Source: a virus
Direction: 5' to 3' (one strand)
Length of the DNA stretch: 33,694 nucleotides
IMG/VR virus record: IMGVR_UViG_3300042567_001187
Location: 1 to 33,694 of that record
How positions within the stretch are numbered: position 1 is the stretch's first letter; each line of letters begins with the position of its first letter. The notes under the pieces are model-generated. The model ran no database searches, was not told the DNA's origin, and saw only the letters and a program-made list of their open reading frames with translations. A program made the translations under genes and the position numbers. This document shows positions 21,478 to 27,501 of the stretch, in pieces.

Positions 21478-21767
21478 ACAACTGGCAAGGTGGTTGGGCT
21501 ATCGTCAAAGACGACGACGGCACCACGCCTCGCTACATATCTTTCGGTGAACGCCTTGAAGGCCCCGGCACGGATAGTTTCGGAGTTGCGGAAGACAAAA
21601 TCTTTTGCTATTCCAACTTTGACGAAGTGATGCAATTTTATAATGGTCACGCTGATGGTTGGCGCATGGTTGCATGGTTGCCCGTAGAAGTCGGGGCTCA
21701 TGTCGCATCGCCCTCACTAACTATCCCAATGCAACTAATAGACACTCAAGGAATTATTAACACCTAG
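21474..21767 (+). CDS. Hypothetical protein
   Basis: 97 aa from GTG 21474 (GTGA overlap); GTG 21456 would add six residues. Alpha/beta, acidic, with paired aromatic residues (WQGGWAIVKDDDG, RYISFGERLEGPG, MQFYNGHADGWRMVAWLPVEVG). No domain recognised. Confidence 0.6.
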   Translation: MNNWQGGWAIVKDDDGTTPRYISFGERLEGPGTDSFGVAEDKIFCYSNFDEVMQFYNGHADGWRMVAWLPVEVGAHVASPSLTIPMQLIDTQGIINT

Positions 21768-21768
21768 G

Positions 21769-21797
21769 TTGTTTCTACCCTTTACTATCCGTAGAAT
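21769..21797 (+). promoter_or_regulatory. Module promoter 12 (leaderless)
   Basis: TTGTTT, spacer CTACCCTTTACTATCCG, TAGAAT, GAAGTT, ATG (21804). Confidence 0.8.
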
Positions 21798-21803
21798 GAA
21801 GTT

Positions 21804-22004
21804 ATGAATACAGACATAACAAAGACCCCCTTTTCAGAACTAGACCACGAAGTGCAGGACGCTTATGTCCTAGATGCGTTCAATGCCCTAGTAAATAGTG
21901 GTGGAGAAGTGCCGTACGGATTAGTGACAGGTGACGATGGTGACCATTGGGATTACCAGCCAGCGTGTGACTTGGCAGAGCAGAACTACAACGACGAAGA
22001 TTAA
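21804..22004 (+). CDS. Small acidic protein, leaderless
   Basis: 66 aa, very acidic (LDHEVQDAYVLDAF, TGDDGDHWDY, EQNYNDED). Net negative charge and size are like phage DNA-mimic or host-interaction proteins, but this is only suggestive. Single-gene unit. Confidence 0.6.
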   Translation: MNTDITKTPFSELDHEVQDAYVLDAFNALVNSGGEVPYGLVTGDDGDHWDYQPACDLAEQNYNDED

Positions 22005-22005
22005 G

Positions 22006-22034
22006 TTGTGTCTGTCCCTTACTACCGATAAGAT
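22006..22034 (+). promoter_or_regulatory. Module promoter 13 (leaderless)
   Basis: TTGTGT, spacer CTGTCCCTTACTACCGA, TAAGAT, GAAGTT, ATG (22041). Confidence 0.8.
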
Positions 22035-22040
22035 GAAGTT

Positions 22041-22466
22041 ATGAATGAAACAATTATCGCTACTGGCGAAATAACCAATTCCTGCAACTGTCTTACCTTT
22101 GAGGAAGATGGTGAAACAAAGTCGGTAGATACCGATTACGGCTCAACTTGCTACGGCGATTGTTGGCAATTTGCGGTTGAGGACTTTGCAATGATTACGG
22201 AAGAACTCCGTAACTCTAACGAAACTGACTGGTGGAAAGTGTCTAACTTGCGCCTATGGAGTGGCGAAGTATCAGGATACTTCCATGCTAAGACGGTTGC
22301 AGACCTGATTGAGGGCATGACAGTCCGTAGCGACTGGCGCATGACTTACGAAATACACGCCGACAGAATTGAGTATTCTCTCTCGCACCATGACGCCCCA
22401 ATGGGTAGCACAAGCACCTTGACAGCCGTATCGGAAGAACAGCGTGAAGAATTGGGCTTGTACTAA
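22041..22466 (+). CDS. Hypothetical protein heading a four-gene operon
   Basis: 141 aa. The N-terminus has clustered Cys (SCNCLTF, STCYGDCW). The middle is mixed (FAMITEELRNSNETDWWKVSNLRLWSGEVSGYFHAKTVADLIEGMTV) and the C-terminus beta-rich. It starts at +1 of module promoter 13. Its stop overlaps the next start, opening a chain of overlapping genes to 23141. Confidence 0.6.
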   Translation: MNETIIATGEITNSCNCLTFEEDGETKSVDTDYGSTCYGDCWQFAVEDFAMITEELRNSNETDWWKVSNLRLWSGEVSGYFHAKTVADLIEGMTVRSDWRMTYEIHADRIEYSLSHHDAPMGSTSTLTAVSEEQREELGLY

Positions 22467-22606
22467 TGAAGCCCCAACAACCCCGTGAGGAAGACGGACA
22501 ACTCCATTACGGCAAGTGTCCCTGCAACGAGTGTGAAACTTGGGCTTGGGCATTGCTTGACTGGGAAGACCAAGAACGAAAAGAAGGAAGAGACCCACAC
22601 TCATGA
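22466..22606 (+). CDS. Cys-containing microprotein
   Basis: 46 aa, starting MKPQQPREEDGQLHYGKCPCNECETWAW and ending GRDPHS. CPCNEC is a compact Cys cluster, followed by a Trp-rich acidic helix (WALLDWEDQERKEG). TAATG overlap upstream and ATGA overlap downstream. Known role: none recognised. Confidence 0.6.
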   Translation: MKPQQPREEDGQLHYGKCPCNECETWAWALLDWEDQERKEGRDPHS

Positions 22607-22833
22607 AAGTAAAGACACTCTTAGAGATGCTCAGTCGCCACAGCCCCGAAGAAGAACTCTGCGTTCTGTATTGGGACAAAGAACAGTTTGACTACCGTGA
22701 CGACGAACACGAAGTCCTCACCACGGAAGCGTGGGCAGAAGTATGCAAAGAGTTTGACGAATGGGAAGACGCGGGGCACCAGGTCTCGGAGTGGATTGCA
22801 GATGCAGTCATAGAAAAAGTAGAACTGAAATGA
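22603..22833 (+). CDS. Hypothetical acidic helical protein
   Basis: 76 aa. KVKTLLEMLSRHSPEEELCVLYWDKEQFD begins like short phage proteins in which a helix (LLxxLxxxxPEEEL) is followed by a beta strand. The rest is an acidic helix. It is coupled by ATGA overlaps to both neighbours. Confidence 0.6.
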   Translation: MKVKTLLEMLSRHSPEEELCVLYWDKEQFDYRDDEHEVLTTEAWAEVCKEFDEWEDAGHQVSEWIADAVIEKVELK

Positions 22834-23141
22834 GTCAAGGCAAAAGACTCACCGACGAACACTTGCGTGAAGTAGCCCGTGTATACAACGAGGCACTTGA
22901 GTCCCGTTCGGCGACTCAAGCGTATGGTCACGTGCAGAGTACGGTAGCAAAACACTTTGACTTGCCGAAATCAACTGCGCAAAAACAAATCATGGCGTGC
23001 CGTGACCGGGGCTATATTCTGACGGCTGAAGAACTTAGGTTGCGACAAAGAGTAGAAAAGTTGCAGAGAGAATATGACAAGGCAAAAGAAACGATAGAAA
23101 GGTTGTCGTTAGTCCTTACTACCGATAAAGTGAAACTATGA
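22830..23141 (+). CDS. Helix-turn-helix protein of an actinobacterial/phage type
   Basis: 103 aa from ATG 22830 (ATGA overlap). LTDEHLREVARVYNEALESRSATQAYGHVQSTVAKHFDLPKSTAQKQIMACRDRGYIL is an HTH of the kind common in actinobacterial small DNA-binding proteins (AVAxHFxxxxSTAxxxVxxARxRG). A coiled coil follows (RQRVEKLQREYDKAKETIERL). Its final 12 codons are embedded in module promoter 14, so this DNA is both coding and promoter. A candidate regulator of the module. Confidence 0.7.
   Translation: MSQGKRLTDEHLREVARVYNEALESRSATQAYGHVQSTVAKHFDLPKSTAQKQIMACRDRGYILTAEELRLRQRVEKLQREYDKAKETIERLSLVLTTDKVKL
23103..23131 (+). promoter_or_regulatory. Module promoter 14 (leaderless, inside upstream CDS)
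   Basis: TTGTCG, spacer TTAGTCCTTACTACCGA, TAAAGT, GAAACT, ATG (23138). The module is kept even though it must also encode the end of the HTH protein. Confidence 0.75.
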
Positions 23142-23503
23142 AACTTACTAGAGCACTTATTATCCCCGCCGAAGGTATGCCGACTACAACCATGGTCGCA
23201 TCACCCGCAGGTGACTTCATCAACGCCACAGTCGGCGGTTGGTTTGACTGCGTTCGTAGTGAGCGTTTCCATGGCTATGTCAATGACACGGGTCTGATTG
23301 ACGGACTTCCGTTCAACCCGATTGCAAGCATTGTCTTTGGTCAAGTCATTTGTGGCAACGCCATTGCGTTCGGTTCTTTCAACTTGGAGAACGAGTACGA
23401 TGGCGATGAACACCATATCGGTGAAGACATCATTGAGGCTGTGAAGCGCCAGTGGTTCTTGTGGAAGCACAACGCTGACGAACGAGAAATGAGAACTGTC
23501 TAA
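23138..23503 (+). CDS. DUF3846-like protein, leaderless
   Basis: 121 aa. VGGWFDCVRSERFHGYVNDTGLIDGLPFNPIASIVFGQVICGNAIAFGSFN fits DUF3846: a conserved VGG, an N-x-x-G turn, LPxNxxAS and a final hydrophobic GNAxxxG. DUF3846 proteins are frequent on phages and conjugative elements; function unknown. Leaderless under module promoter 14; TAATG overlap with the next gene. Confidence 0.75.
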   Translation: MKLTRALIIPAEGMPTTTMVASPAGDFINATVGGWFDCVRSERFHGYVNDTGLIDGLPFNPIASIVFGQVICGNAIAFGSFNLENEYDGDEHHIGEDIIEAVKRQWFLWKHNADEREMRTV

Positions 23504-23643
23504 TGGGTTGGTACATTTACTGTTTCATTTTGGGTTTTGCTATTGCTAAGGCAGACTGGTCGGGAATGTTCTCAGATGCCCCGATGGATTGCACTCACGC
23601 ATGGCAGAACAACCATTGTTATGTGTGTGGAGATGAACGATGA
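23503..23643 (+). CDS. Microprotein with signal/TM segment and zinc-knuckle tail
   Basis: 46 aa, starting MGWYIYCFILGFAIAKADW and ending CYVCGDER. The hydrophobic N-terminus is followed by MDCTHAWQNNHCYVCGDE, a CxH...CxxC metal-site candidate. Coupled to the DUF3846 gene. A copy of the dispersed repeat starts at its stop. Confidence 0.55.
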   Translation: MGWYIYCFILGFAIAKADWSGMFSDAPMDCTHAWQNNHCYVCGDER

Positions 23644-23645
23644 GA

Positions 23646-23671
23646 CTCTTCCGCCACCGTAAGACGATTAG
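23646..23671 (+). repeat. Dispersed TTCCGCCACCGT repeat, copy 7 (full length)
   Basis: CTCTTCCGCCACCGT followed by AAGACGATTAG, immediately after a stop codon. A long open frame from 23640 passes through it, but the leaderless start at 23859 makes that frame unlikely to be used. Confidence 0.75.
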
Positions 23672-23785
23672 AAAAGTGATAATCCCCCCGAACGGCACTA
23701 AATCGTTCACGAACAAGGGCTCATACTCGGGCTCGGGTCTCGGGGCTGTGCGTGTGAGCGCAGGCTTGCCGAACGCAGGAATGTT

Positions 23786-23806
23786 TGTGGATAAATCTGT
23801 GGATAA
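23786..23806 (+). promoter_or_regulatory. Tandem DnaA-box pair, 12 bp apart
   Basis: TGTGGATAA at 23786-23794 and 23798-23806 are perfect DnaA boxes (complement TTATCCACA) in the same orientation with 12-bp spacing. They end 17 bp upstream of the -35 of module promoter 15. Identical geometry recurs at 29680-29700. Confidence 0.7.
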
Positions 23807-23823
23807 GTTTCTGAACGAAAAAG

Positions 23824-23852
23824 TTGTTTTTACCCCCTACTACCCCCATAAT
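23824..23852 (+). promoter_or_regulatory. Module promoter 15 (leaderless)
   Basis: TTGTTT, spacer TTACCCCCTACTACCCC, CATAAT, GGAGAC, ATG (23859). Confidence 0.75.
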
Positions 23853-23858
23853 GGAGAC

Positions 23859-24023
23859 ATGAAGGGGAAGGAGGAAAAATTGAACAAGTCACATCGTGTG
23901 GCAATGGCGCAGGCTCTCTTGGCAGAGTTGTCTGAGGCTACTGCCCGTTACGGTGCTGGCAACAAAGGCGTAAAGCGTCTCCACCGCATGGTGCGAGCGA
24001 TGGTCGCCGAGTTGCTCGCCTAG
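23859..24023 (+). CDS. Small basic helical protein, leaderless
   Basis: 54 aa, starting MKGKEEKLNKSHRVAMAQAL and ending VRAMVAELLA. The start is set by module promoter 15; upstream in-frame codons contain the dispersed repeat and the DnaA boxes. Helical and basic (GNKGVKRLHRMVRAMV), a candidate nucleic-acid binder. The structured RNA region follows its stop directly. Confidence 0.6.
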   Translation: MKGKEEKLNKSHRVAMAQALLAELSEATARYGAGNKGVKRLHRMVRAMVAELLA

Positions 24024-24270
24024 TAGCGCAACAGCACACCGAGTGAGACTCGGCGCACGGGGGAGCGTGGCAACAGAATCCCCCTACCACCCCCACAGGC
24101 GTTGCCGTGGGCGTTCACGGAGCATGGCTCTGAGGCGCAGGGTTGGTGTCCCCCACACGGGGGCCCCGCTACCAGCCTGCCTTGCGTTGGAACTCAGAGT
24201 GCCGTGAATACCTACGGGAGCGTCGGGCGGGACCCCTTCCCTCATTCATTCCCGTCCGACCCCATTTTTT
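24024..24270 (+). ncRNA. Structured GC-rich RNA candidate with intrinsic terminator
   Basis: No gene is seen in this 290-base gap; instead there are nested stems. CCGAGT/ACTCGG form an early hairpin. TTCACGG (24114-24120) pairs with CCGTGAA (24202-24208). Inside it CTCTGAG (24128-24134) pairs with CTCAGAG (24193-24199), GCAGG with CCTGC and TGGT with ACCA, capped by CCCCC-ACAC-GGGGG (24150-24163). A terminator closes the unit. GC is well above the neighbours. It may be a trailing sRNA processed from the 23859 transcript or an independent RNA; no known Rfam class was recognised. Confidence 0.55.
24222..24270 (+). terminator. Intrinsic terminator
   Basis: GTCGGGCGGGA (24222-24232) and TCCCGTCCGAC (24250-24260) form an 11-bp stem with one G-U pair, followed by a U-tract at 24265-24270. 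Confidence 0.75.
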
Positions 24271-24278
24271 ATTGAGGG

Positions 24279-24307
24279 TTGTTATTGCCCTTTACTACCC
24301 GTAAGAT
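24279..24307 (+). promoter_or_regulatory. Module promoter 16 (leaderless)
   Basis: TTGTTA, spacer TTGCCCTTTACTACCCG, TAAGAT, GAATGT, ATG (24314). Only 8 bp after the terminator U-tract. Confidence 0.8.
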
Positions 24308-24313
24308 GAATGT

Positions 24314-24484
24314 ATGCCTAAAAGAACAGCAGTAATACAAGAAGTGACTCAAAAGGAACTGGATAAAATAATCCAATGGGCTGACAGGCTCGGAGCACAC
24401 TACGGGTACAACGCTTCCAAGCGTGGGTACCAAATCAATGGTGTCGTTTACCGAACGCCAGCGTTCTCGCTAGGGGACGAGTGA
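24314..24484 (+). CDS. Small hypothetical protein, leaderless
   Basis: 56 aa, starting MPKRTAVIQEVTQKELDKII and ending TPAFSLGDE. A helix (ELDKIIQWADRLGAHY) followed by a two-stranded turn (GYQINGVVYRTP). No recognised family. TGATG overlap with the next gene. Confidence 0.6.
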   Translation: MPKRTAVIQEVTQKELDKIIQWADRLGAHYGYNASKRGYQINGVVYRTPAFSLGDE

Positions 24485-24651
24485 TGAGCGAGCCCCGACT
24501 TCTGTCTGACCTCATTCGTGAAGTGACTGGTTACTCCAAATGCTGGAACTGTGGAACTGTTGCGAAGGTGTCCGGGACTCCGCCAGTGTGCGCTAACTGT
24601 GAAAACGACCCAACAAAAAGTTGTGATTACCCCTTACTACCCGTAGAATGA
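24484..24651 (+). CDS. Zinc-ribbon microprotein whose end is encoded by a promoter
   Basis: 55 aa, starting MSEPRLLSDLIREVTGYSK. CWNCGT and CANCEN form a classic zinc ribbon. The last residues (SCDYPLLPVE) are encoded by the spacer and -10 of module promoter 17. The stop TGA overlaps the -10. Coding and promoter functions share the DNA. Confidence 0.6.
   Translation: MSEPRLLSDLIREVTGYSKCWNCGTVAKVSGTPPVCANCENDPTKSCDYPLLPVE
24621..24649 (+). promoter_or_regulatory. Module promoter 17 (leaderless, inside upstream CDS)
   Basis: TTGTGA, spacer TTACCCCTTACTACCCG, TAGAAT, GAAGTC, ATG (24656). Consensus spacer. Confidence 0.8.
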
Positions 24652-24655
24652 AGTC

Positions 24656-24904
24656 ATGGATATAAAAGAAATAAGACCCGAACTACTGGCGTACTACAAA
24701 ACCTATGTAGGTAAGCGAGTACAACTAATCAGTTGCTCTGACCCGTACACGAAACTTGTTCGTGGCGATGAGGGCATTGTTACTTCCGTAGATTCGTTCG
24801 GAACTGTTCATGTGAACTGGGACAACGGCTCTAGTCTCGGACTTGTGTACCGAGAAGATAACTTCTCTTTGGTTGAGCCTCTTCCGCCACCGTCTGACGA
24901 TTAG
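24656..24904 (+). CDS. DUF4314-like protein, leaderless
   Basis: 82 aa. VGKRVQLISCSDPYTKLVRGDEGIVTSVDSFGTVHVNWDNGSSLGLVYREDNF matches DUF4314: GKRV, DPYT, L..G..G.V, GT.HV.WDNG.SLGL, D.F. This small beta-barrel family is common on actinobacterial mobile elements and phages and its role is unknown. The last codons (EPLPPPSDD) are made from a copy of the dispersed repeat. Confidence 0.85.
   Translation: MDIKEIRPELLAYYKTYVGKRVQLISCSDPYTKLVRGDEGIVTSVDSFGTVHVNWDNGSSLGLVYREDNFSLVEPLPPPSDD
24879..24904 (+). repeat. Dispersed TTCCGCCACCGT repeat, copy 8 (full length, in-frame)
   Basis: CTCTTCCGCCACCGT followed by CTGACGATTAG. It encodes LPPPSDD and supplies the stop codon TAG of the DUF4314-like gene. 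Confidence 0.75.
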
Positions 24905-24973
24905 AAAACACAAAAACCCCTCACCCCGCTGCGAGCAGGGTCGGGGCTGCGCCCACGACGAAAACTGTCGCAC

Positions 24974-24995
24974 TTTTCCACAACCCTGTGGATAA
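24974..24995. promoter_or_regulatory. Inverted DnaA-box pair
   Basis: TTTTCCACA (24974-24982, near-consensus) and TGTGGATAA (24987-24995, perfect) face each other across 4 bp. They end 18 bp upstream of the -35 of module promoter 18. Confidence 0.6.
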
Positions 24996-25013
24996 GTTTA
25001 TTTGTGCATGAGG

Positions 25014-25042
25014 TTGTCTTTACCCTTTACTACCCATAAAGT
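25014..25042 (+). promoter_or_regulatory. Module promoter 18 (leadered)
   Basis: TTGTCT, spacer TTACCCTTTACTACCCA, TAAAGT, GAAGTA, then a 25-nt leader with AGAGGAAAG before ATG 25074. Confidence 0.75.
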
Positions 25043-25073
25043 GAAGTATCAAACAACACAGAAAGAGGAAAGT

Positions 25074-25259
25074 ATGAGTGACTGCACACAGACACAACCT
25101 AATTGCGAAGAACCACCCGAATACGAGTTCTCAAAAAACGAGACCGTAGATACGGATTGCGGCGATTGCGGCGAGACATTTAGTTTTACGCCTGACGGTG
25201 GCTGGCTCATATGGTACGCCTACGAAGTTGAGTGCCCAAATTGCTACGGGGAGTGGTAA
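25074..25259 (+). CDS. Zinc-ribbon protein
   Basis: 61 aa from ATG 25074, with AGAGGAAAG upstream. CGDCGETFSF (about 29-38) and CPNC (about 54-57) make a two-knuckle ribbon; the N-terminal QTQPNCEEPPEYEF is acidic. It has a normal leader, unlike most neighbours. TAATG overlap with the next gene. Confidence 0.65.
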   Translation: MSDCTQTQPNCEEPPEYEFSKNETVDTDCGDCGETFSFTPDGGWLIWYAYEVECPNCYGEW

Positions 25260-25489
25260 TGATTACGGAAACTGAAATAACGGTGGCACTTCCGAAAGGA
25301 GACCCTGAATGGGTGGACAAGTTCCTCATCGCTTGGGGCGCACTTGCCGAGTCGTTAGACTCGTTCTACGAACTCGCCGAGCAGACGCCACTTGGCTTCA
25401 TGGGACTCGTGAACTCGGGGCTCAAAATCACGGAGAAAGCACTCATTGACATTGAGAAGGCAGTTGTGAAGCACAACATGGTGAACTGA
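25259..25489 (+). CDS. Hypothetical helical protein
   Basis: 76 aa from ATG 25259 (TAATG overlap). A short beta start (ITETEITVALPKG) then helices (DPEWVDKFLIAWGALAESLDSFYELAEQ, GLKITEKALIDIEKAVVKH). No domain recognised. Coupled to both neighbours. Confidence 0.6.
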   Translation: MITETEITVALPKGDPEWVDKFLIAWGALAESLDSFYELAEQTPLGFMGLVNSGLKITEKALIDIEKAVVKHNMVN

Positions 25490-25665
25490 TGGGACTGATT
25501 ACGAACTACATTGCGTACAGAGTTGGCAAGCGAGTTGCGACACGCAGTCGCCCTTCGGGAGCCCAGCATTACGCCGTTCAGGGCGACCCTGAGTGTTTGA
25601 ACTACGAGTCGTTCTGCAAGAACTACGGAAGTTGCGATGACATGGAATGTGAGTACGAGCAATGA
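25489..25665 (+). CDS. Small Cys-containing protein
   Basis: 58 aa, starting MGLITNYIAYRVGKRVATRS and ending CEYEQ. The basic N-terminal helix suggests membrane-surface or nucleic-acid contact. ECLNYESFCKNYGSCDDMECEYEQ has four Cys. The GKR-x7-acidic/Cys layout resembles tiny actinophage proteins of unknown role. TGATG overlap upstream. Confidence 0.6.
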   Translation: MGLITNYIAYRVGKRVATRSRPSGAQHYAVQGDPECLNYESFCKNYGSCDDMECEYEQ

Positions 25666-25728
25666 ACCCGGGGCACCCACGTGCGACGCCCCTAATGCGA
25701 GAACTTCTGAAATAATCCGCAATAAAAG

Positions 25729-25757
25729 TTGTGATTACCCCTTACTACCCATATCAT
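25729..25757 (+). promoter_or_regulatory. Module promoter 19 (leaderless)
   Basis: TTGTGA, spacer TTACCCCTTACTACCCA, TATCAT, GGAGTT, ATG (25764). Confidence 0.8.
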
Positions 25758-25763
25758 GGAGTT

Positions 25764-25997
25764 ATGAAAGAAAAATACACAGACACTTTTCAGGGCTTAC
25801 TTGACATGGAGTACTACTCCATCGGCGTAACTGGCGCTGAGGCGCTATGCAATATGCTTGGCGACTTCAACGATGGTAGCCTCACCGAGTTTCTTGCCGA
25901 GCAGGAAGTCGCTGAAGCCGAGTTCCTGATGACCGTGAACCGTCTCGCTGTGAAGTGGGCTAGCGAGAACGTACTGAACGTGATGGTGAAAGGGTGA
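25764..25997 (+). CDS. Hypothetical helical protein, leaderless
   Basis: 77 aa from ATG 25764, set by module promoter 19; a longer frame from 25731 would begin inside the promoter. Acidic and helical (FLAEQEVAEAEFLMTVNRLAVKWASENVLNVMV). No recognised family. GTGA overlap with the next gene. Confidence 0.6.
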   Translation: MKEKYTDTFQGLLDMEYYSIGVTGAEALCNMLGDFNDGSLTEFLAEQEVAEAEFLMTVNRLAVKWASENVLNVMVKG

Positions 25998-26455
25998 CGC
26001 TCATCTGCACTAACTGCGGTGTGGGGGCCCCGGCTACTCAGCAACAAGGCAACTTTATTGACTACGGCTGGTCGCTAAACAACTGCTCTCTAGGTCACTA
26101 CGGTGGCTTCTCTGACAACTTCCCATGTGATGAGAGAAATCTGTCTACTGACAAACAGTACGCACACTTATGCCATGACTGCTGCGTGAAGATGCTTGAA
26201 GCACTTCCGGGGCTGGCTAAGTACCTGTTTCCCAACGGCGGTGGTCACCCGAACGTAAATGGCTTTCCAAACAGCGGTAGGAACACAAGTGTTGACGGCA
26301 CTGGCATAGACATTCCCTCGTGCTGTGAGTACGCATGGACTTGGAGTGGAGAGTGCGAGGGTTGCAATGACCCAATCACTTACTTCGGAGCCCCGAATGG
26401 CGGATGGCGCAAACGAGAGTGCCTTAGATGCAAGGTGAAACAAATTCCAGAATGA
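25994..26455 (+). CDS. Multi-Cys zinc-binding protein
   Basis: 153 aa, GTG start (GTGA overlap). Cys pairs occur throughout: CTNCG at the N-terminus, CHDCC (about 60-64), SCCEY, CEGCND (about 119-124) and CLRC (about 143-146). Two or three zinc sites are likely. A Gly/Asn-rich middle (FPNGGGHPNVNGFPNSGRN) is probably flexible. Function not recognised; nucleic-acid binding is plausible. Confidence 0.6.
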   Translation: MTLICTNCGVGAPATQQQGNFIDYGWSLNNCSLGHYGGFSDNFPCDERNLSTDKQYAHLCHDCCVKMLEALPGLAKYLFPNGGGHPNVNGFPNSGRNTSVDGTGIDIPSCCEYAWTWSGECEGCNDPITYFGAPNGGWRKRECLRCKVKQIPE

Positions 26456-26457
26456 GG

Positions 26458-26486
26458 TTGTTATTACCCGTTACTACCCGTAAGAT
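26458..26486 (+). promoter_or_regulatory. Module promoter 20 (leaderless mini-ORF)
   Basis: TTGTTA, spacer TTACCCGTTACTACCCG, TAAGAT, AGAAGT, ATG (26493). The ATG opens only a 3-codon frame. Confidence 0.75.
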
Positions 26487-26492
26487 AGAAGT

Positions 26493-26504
26493 ATGAAGTT
26501 GTGA
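26493..26504 (+). CDS. Leaderless 3-codon mini-ORF (Met-Lys-Leu-stop)
   Basis: ATG AAG TTG TGA placed exactly at the predicted +1 of module promoter 20. 52 nt later a 24-residue membrane microprotein starts with its own ribosome site. It may be a relic of a deleted leaderless gene or a regulatory leader peptide. Confidence 0.35.
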   Translation: MKL

Positions 26505-26556
26505 AACTGGCGGACACGCGAAGACACAACCTCTACCTACAACAAGAGAGTAAACA

Positions 26557-26631
26557 ATGGAATATTTAGGCTTTCTTGCAACAGTATGTTTTTTATTCGT
26601 ACTGGTTGCTTACACAATCAAGCACTATTAG
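26557..26631 (+). CDS. 24-residue single-TM microprotein
   Basis: Starts MEYLGFLATVCFLFVLVAY and ends TIKHY. One TM helix covers most of the protein, with a short basic C-terminus. AAGAGAG lies about 6 nt upstream. Its size and layout match small regulatory membrane peptides, but nothing more specific can be said. Confidence 0.5.
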   Translation: MEYLGFLATVCFLFVLVAYTIKHY

Positions 26632-26643
26632 ACTCGGGGCTAC

Positions 26644-26835
26644 ATGGCTCAGTACAAATGCGACTTTTGCGACCACGAAGTAGACCCTAGGTCAGCAAGC
26701 GTTTATCACTTAATTACAGGGTGGGCTAAAGGCGCAACACAGAATGTGAAGTATGTGGACACAAACCACCACAAGTACGCACATGAGTTCTGCATGCCCC
26801 GCAATGCCGGTGACGACCAACCATCTTTGTTCTGA
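26644..26835 (+). CDS. Zinc-binding small protein
   Basis: 63 aa. YKCDFCDHEVDPRSASVYHLITGWAKGA opens with a CxxC knuckle; HHKYAHEFCMP supplies His/Cys later. Resembles short zinc-finger proteins in actinophages with a conserved GWxxxR/K segment. It starts 12 nt after the microprotein stop, so co-transcribed. Confidence 0.6.
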   Translation: MAQYKCDFCDHEVDPRSASVYHLITGWAKGATQNVKYVDTNHHKYAHEFCMPRNAGDDQPSLF

Positions 26836-26852
26836 TAAATCTCAACGAGAGG

Positions 26853-26881
26853 TTGTTGTTTTGACTTCTTATCGGTATTAT
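26853..26881 (+). promoter_or_regulatory. Module promoter 21 (leaderless, altered spacer)
   Basis: TTGTTG, 17-bp spacer TTTTGACTTCTTATCGG, TATTAT, GGACTT, ATG (26888). The CCCC/ACTACC core is changed while geometry is retained. Confidence 0.65.
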
Positions 26882-26887
26882 GGACTT

Positions 26888-27199
26888 ATGAACAACATTA
26901 CTATGACAGGAACAAACCTCATGGTTGATGGAAAGGTTGTTGCATCTATCAGCAACTTCCCATCTCTCCGTGATGCTTTGTTTGACAAATTGACTCGTAC
27001 CGAAGCCGTGTATCTAGCAGTAGCCCTAATGGGTGAGGCTCGCACAGTTGCCGTAGCAGAACTGCTTGACATGGACAAGGCTAACGCAACCAAGCGTCTG
27101 CTGTCTTTGGAAGAAGAAGGCAGAGTGGAAGTCATTGACGACTGCAACACACTCGGTAAGCCGGGGCGTCCTTCACGAGTCTGGGCAATCGCCGACTAA
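26888..27199 (+). CDS. Winged-helix regulator, leaderless
   Basis: 103 aa from ATG 26888, set by the promoter. LTRTEAVYLAVALMGEARTVAVAELLDMDKANATKRLLSLEEEGRVEVIDDCNTLGKPGRPSRVWAI is a MarR/ArsR-like winged helix with recognition helix KANATKRLLSLEEEG and a basic wing. It is a candidate repressor or activator for the module and is itself driven by an altered copy. Confidence 0.7.
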   Translation: MNNITMTGTNLMVDGKVVASISNFPSLRDALFDKLTRTEAVYLAVALMGEARTVAVAELLDMDKANATKRLLSLEEEGRVEVIDDCNTLGKPGRPSRVWAIAD

Positions 27200-27201
27200 A
27201 T

Positions 27202-27227
27202 GCTTTCCGCCACCGTTAAAGGATTAG
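27202..27227 (+). repeat. Dispersed TTCCGCCACCGT repeat, copy 9 (full length)
   Basis: GCTTTCCGCCACCGT followed by TAAAGGATTAG, 2 nt after the winged-helix stop. Identical over 26 bp to copy 10. Confidence 0.8.
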
Positions 27228-27290
27228 AAACACTTAATTCTTGTGACGCAAGGAAACAAAAACCACTAAAACCGTCGGAATAATCCGATG

Positions 27291-27319
27291 TTGCTTTTAC
27301 CCTTTACTACCGATAGACT
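27291..27319 (+). promoter_or_regulatory. Module promoter 22 (leaderless)
   Basis: TTGCTT, spacer TTACCCTTTACTACCGA, TAGACT, GGAATT, ATG (27326). Confidence 0.75.
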
Positions 27320-27325
27320 GGAATT

Positions 27326-27493
27326 ATGAAAGATGAACTAACAGGAAACCCCTATGTCTGCGAACACGCCAGATATGTCCGCCTCTACGACCTCACCGGG
27401 GCTCAAGCCGCAGGCGTACTGCTGTGCGAAGACGAGTCTGAGCGTGACCAAGCCTGCTTCCGCTTCATTGACATCAACGCCCGTGCTCGGTAG
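27326..27493 (+). CDS. Small hypothetical protein, leaderless
   Basis: 55 aa, starting MKDELTGNPYVCEHARYVRL and ending FIDINARAR. Three Cys (VCEHA, LLCED, ACFRF). A short alpha/beta fold is likely. Single-gene unit under module promoter 22; no recognised family. Confidence 0.6.
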   Translation: MKDELTGNPYVCEHARYVRLYDLTGAQAAGVLLCEDESERDQACFRFIDINARAR

Positions 27494-27501
27494 CCCAGCA
27501 T

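Noticed and set aside
23640-23858. Longer 127-aa reading frame upstream of the 23859 start
   Set aside because: It passes through the dispersed repeat, two DnaA boxes and a full module promoter. The leaderless start at 23859 explains the gene better.
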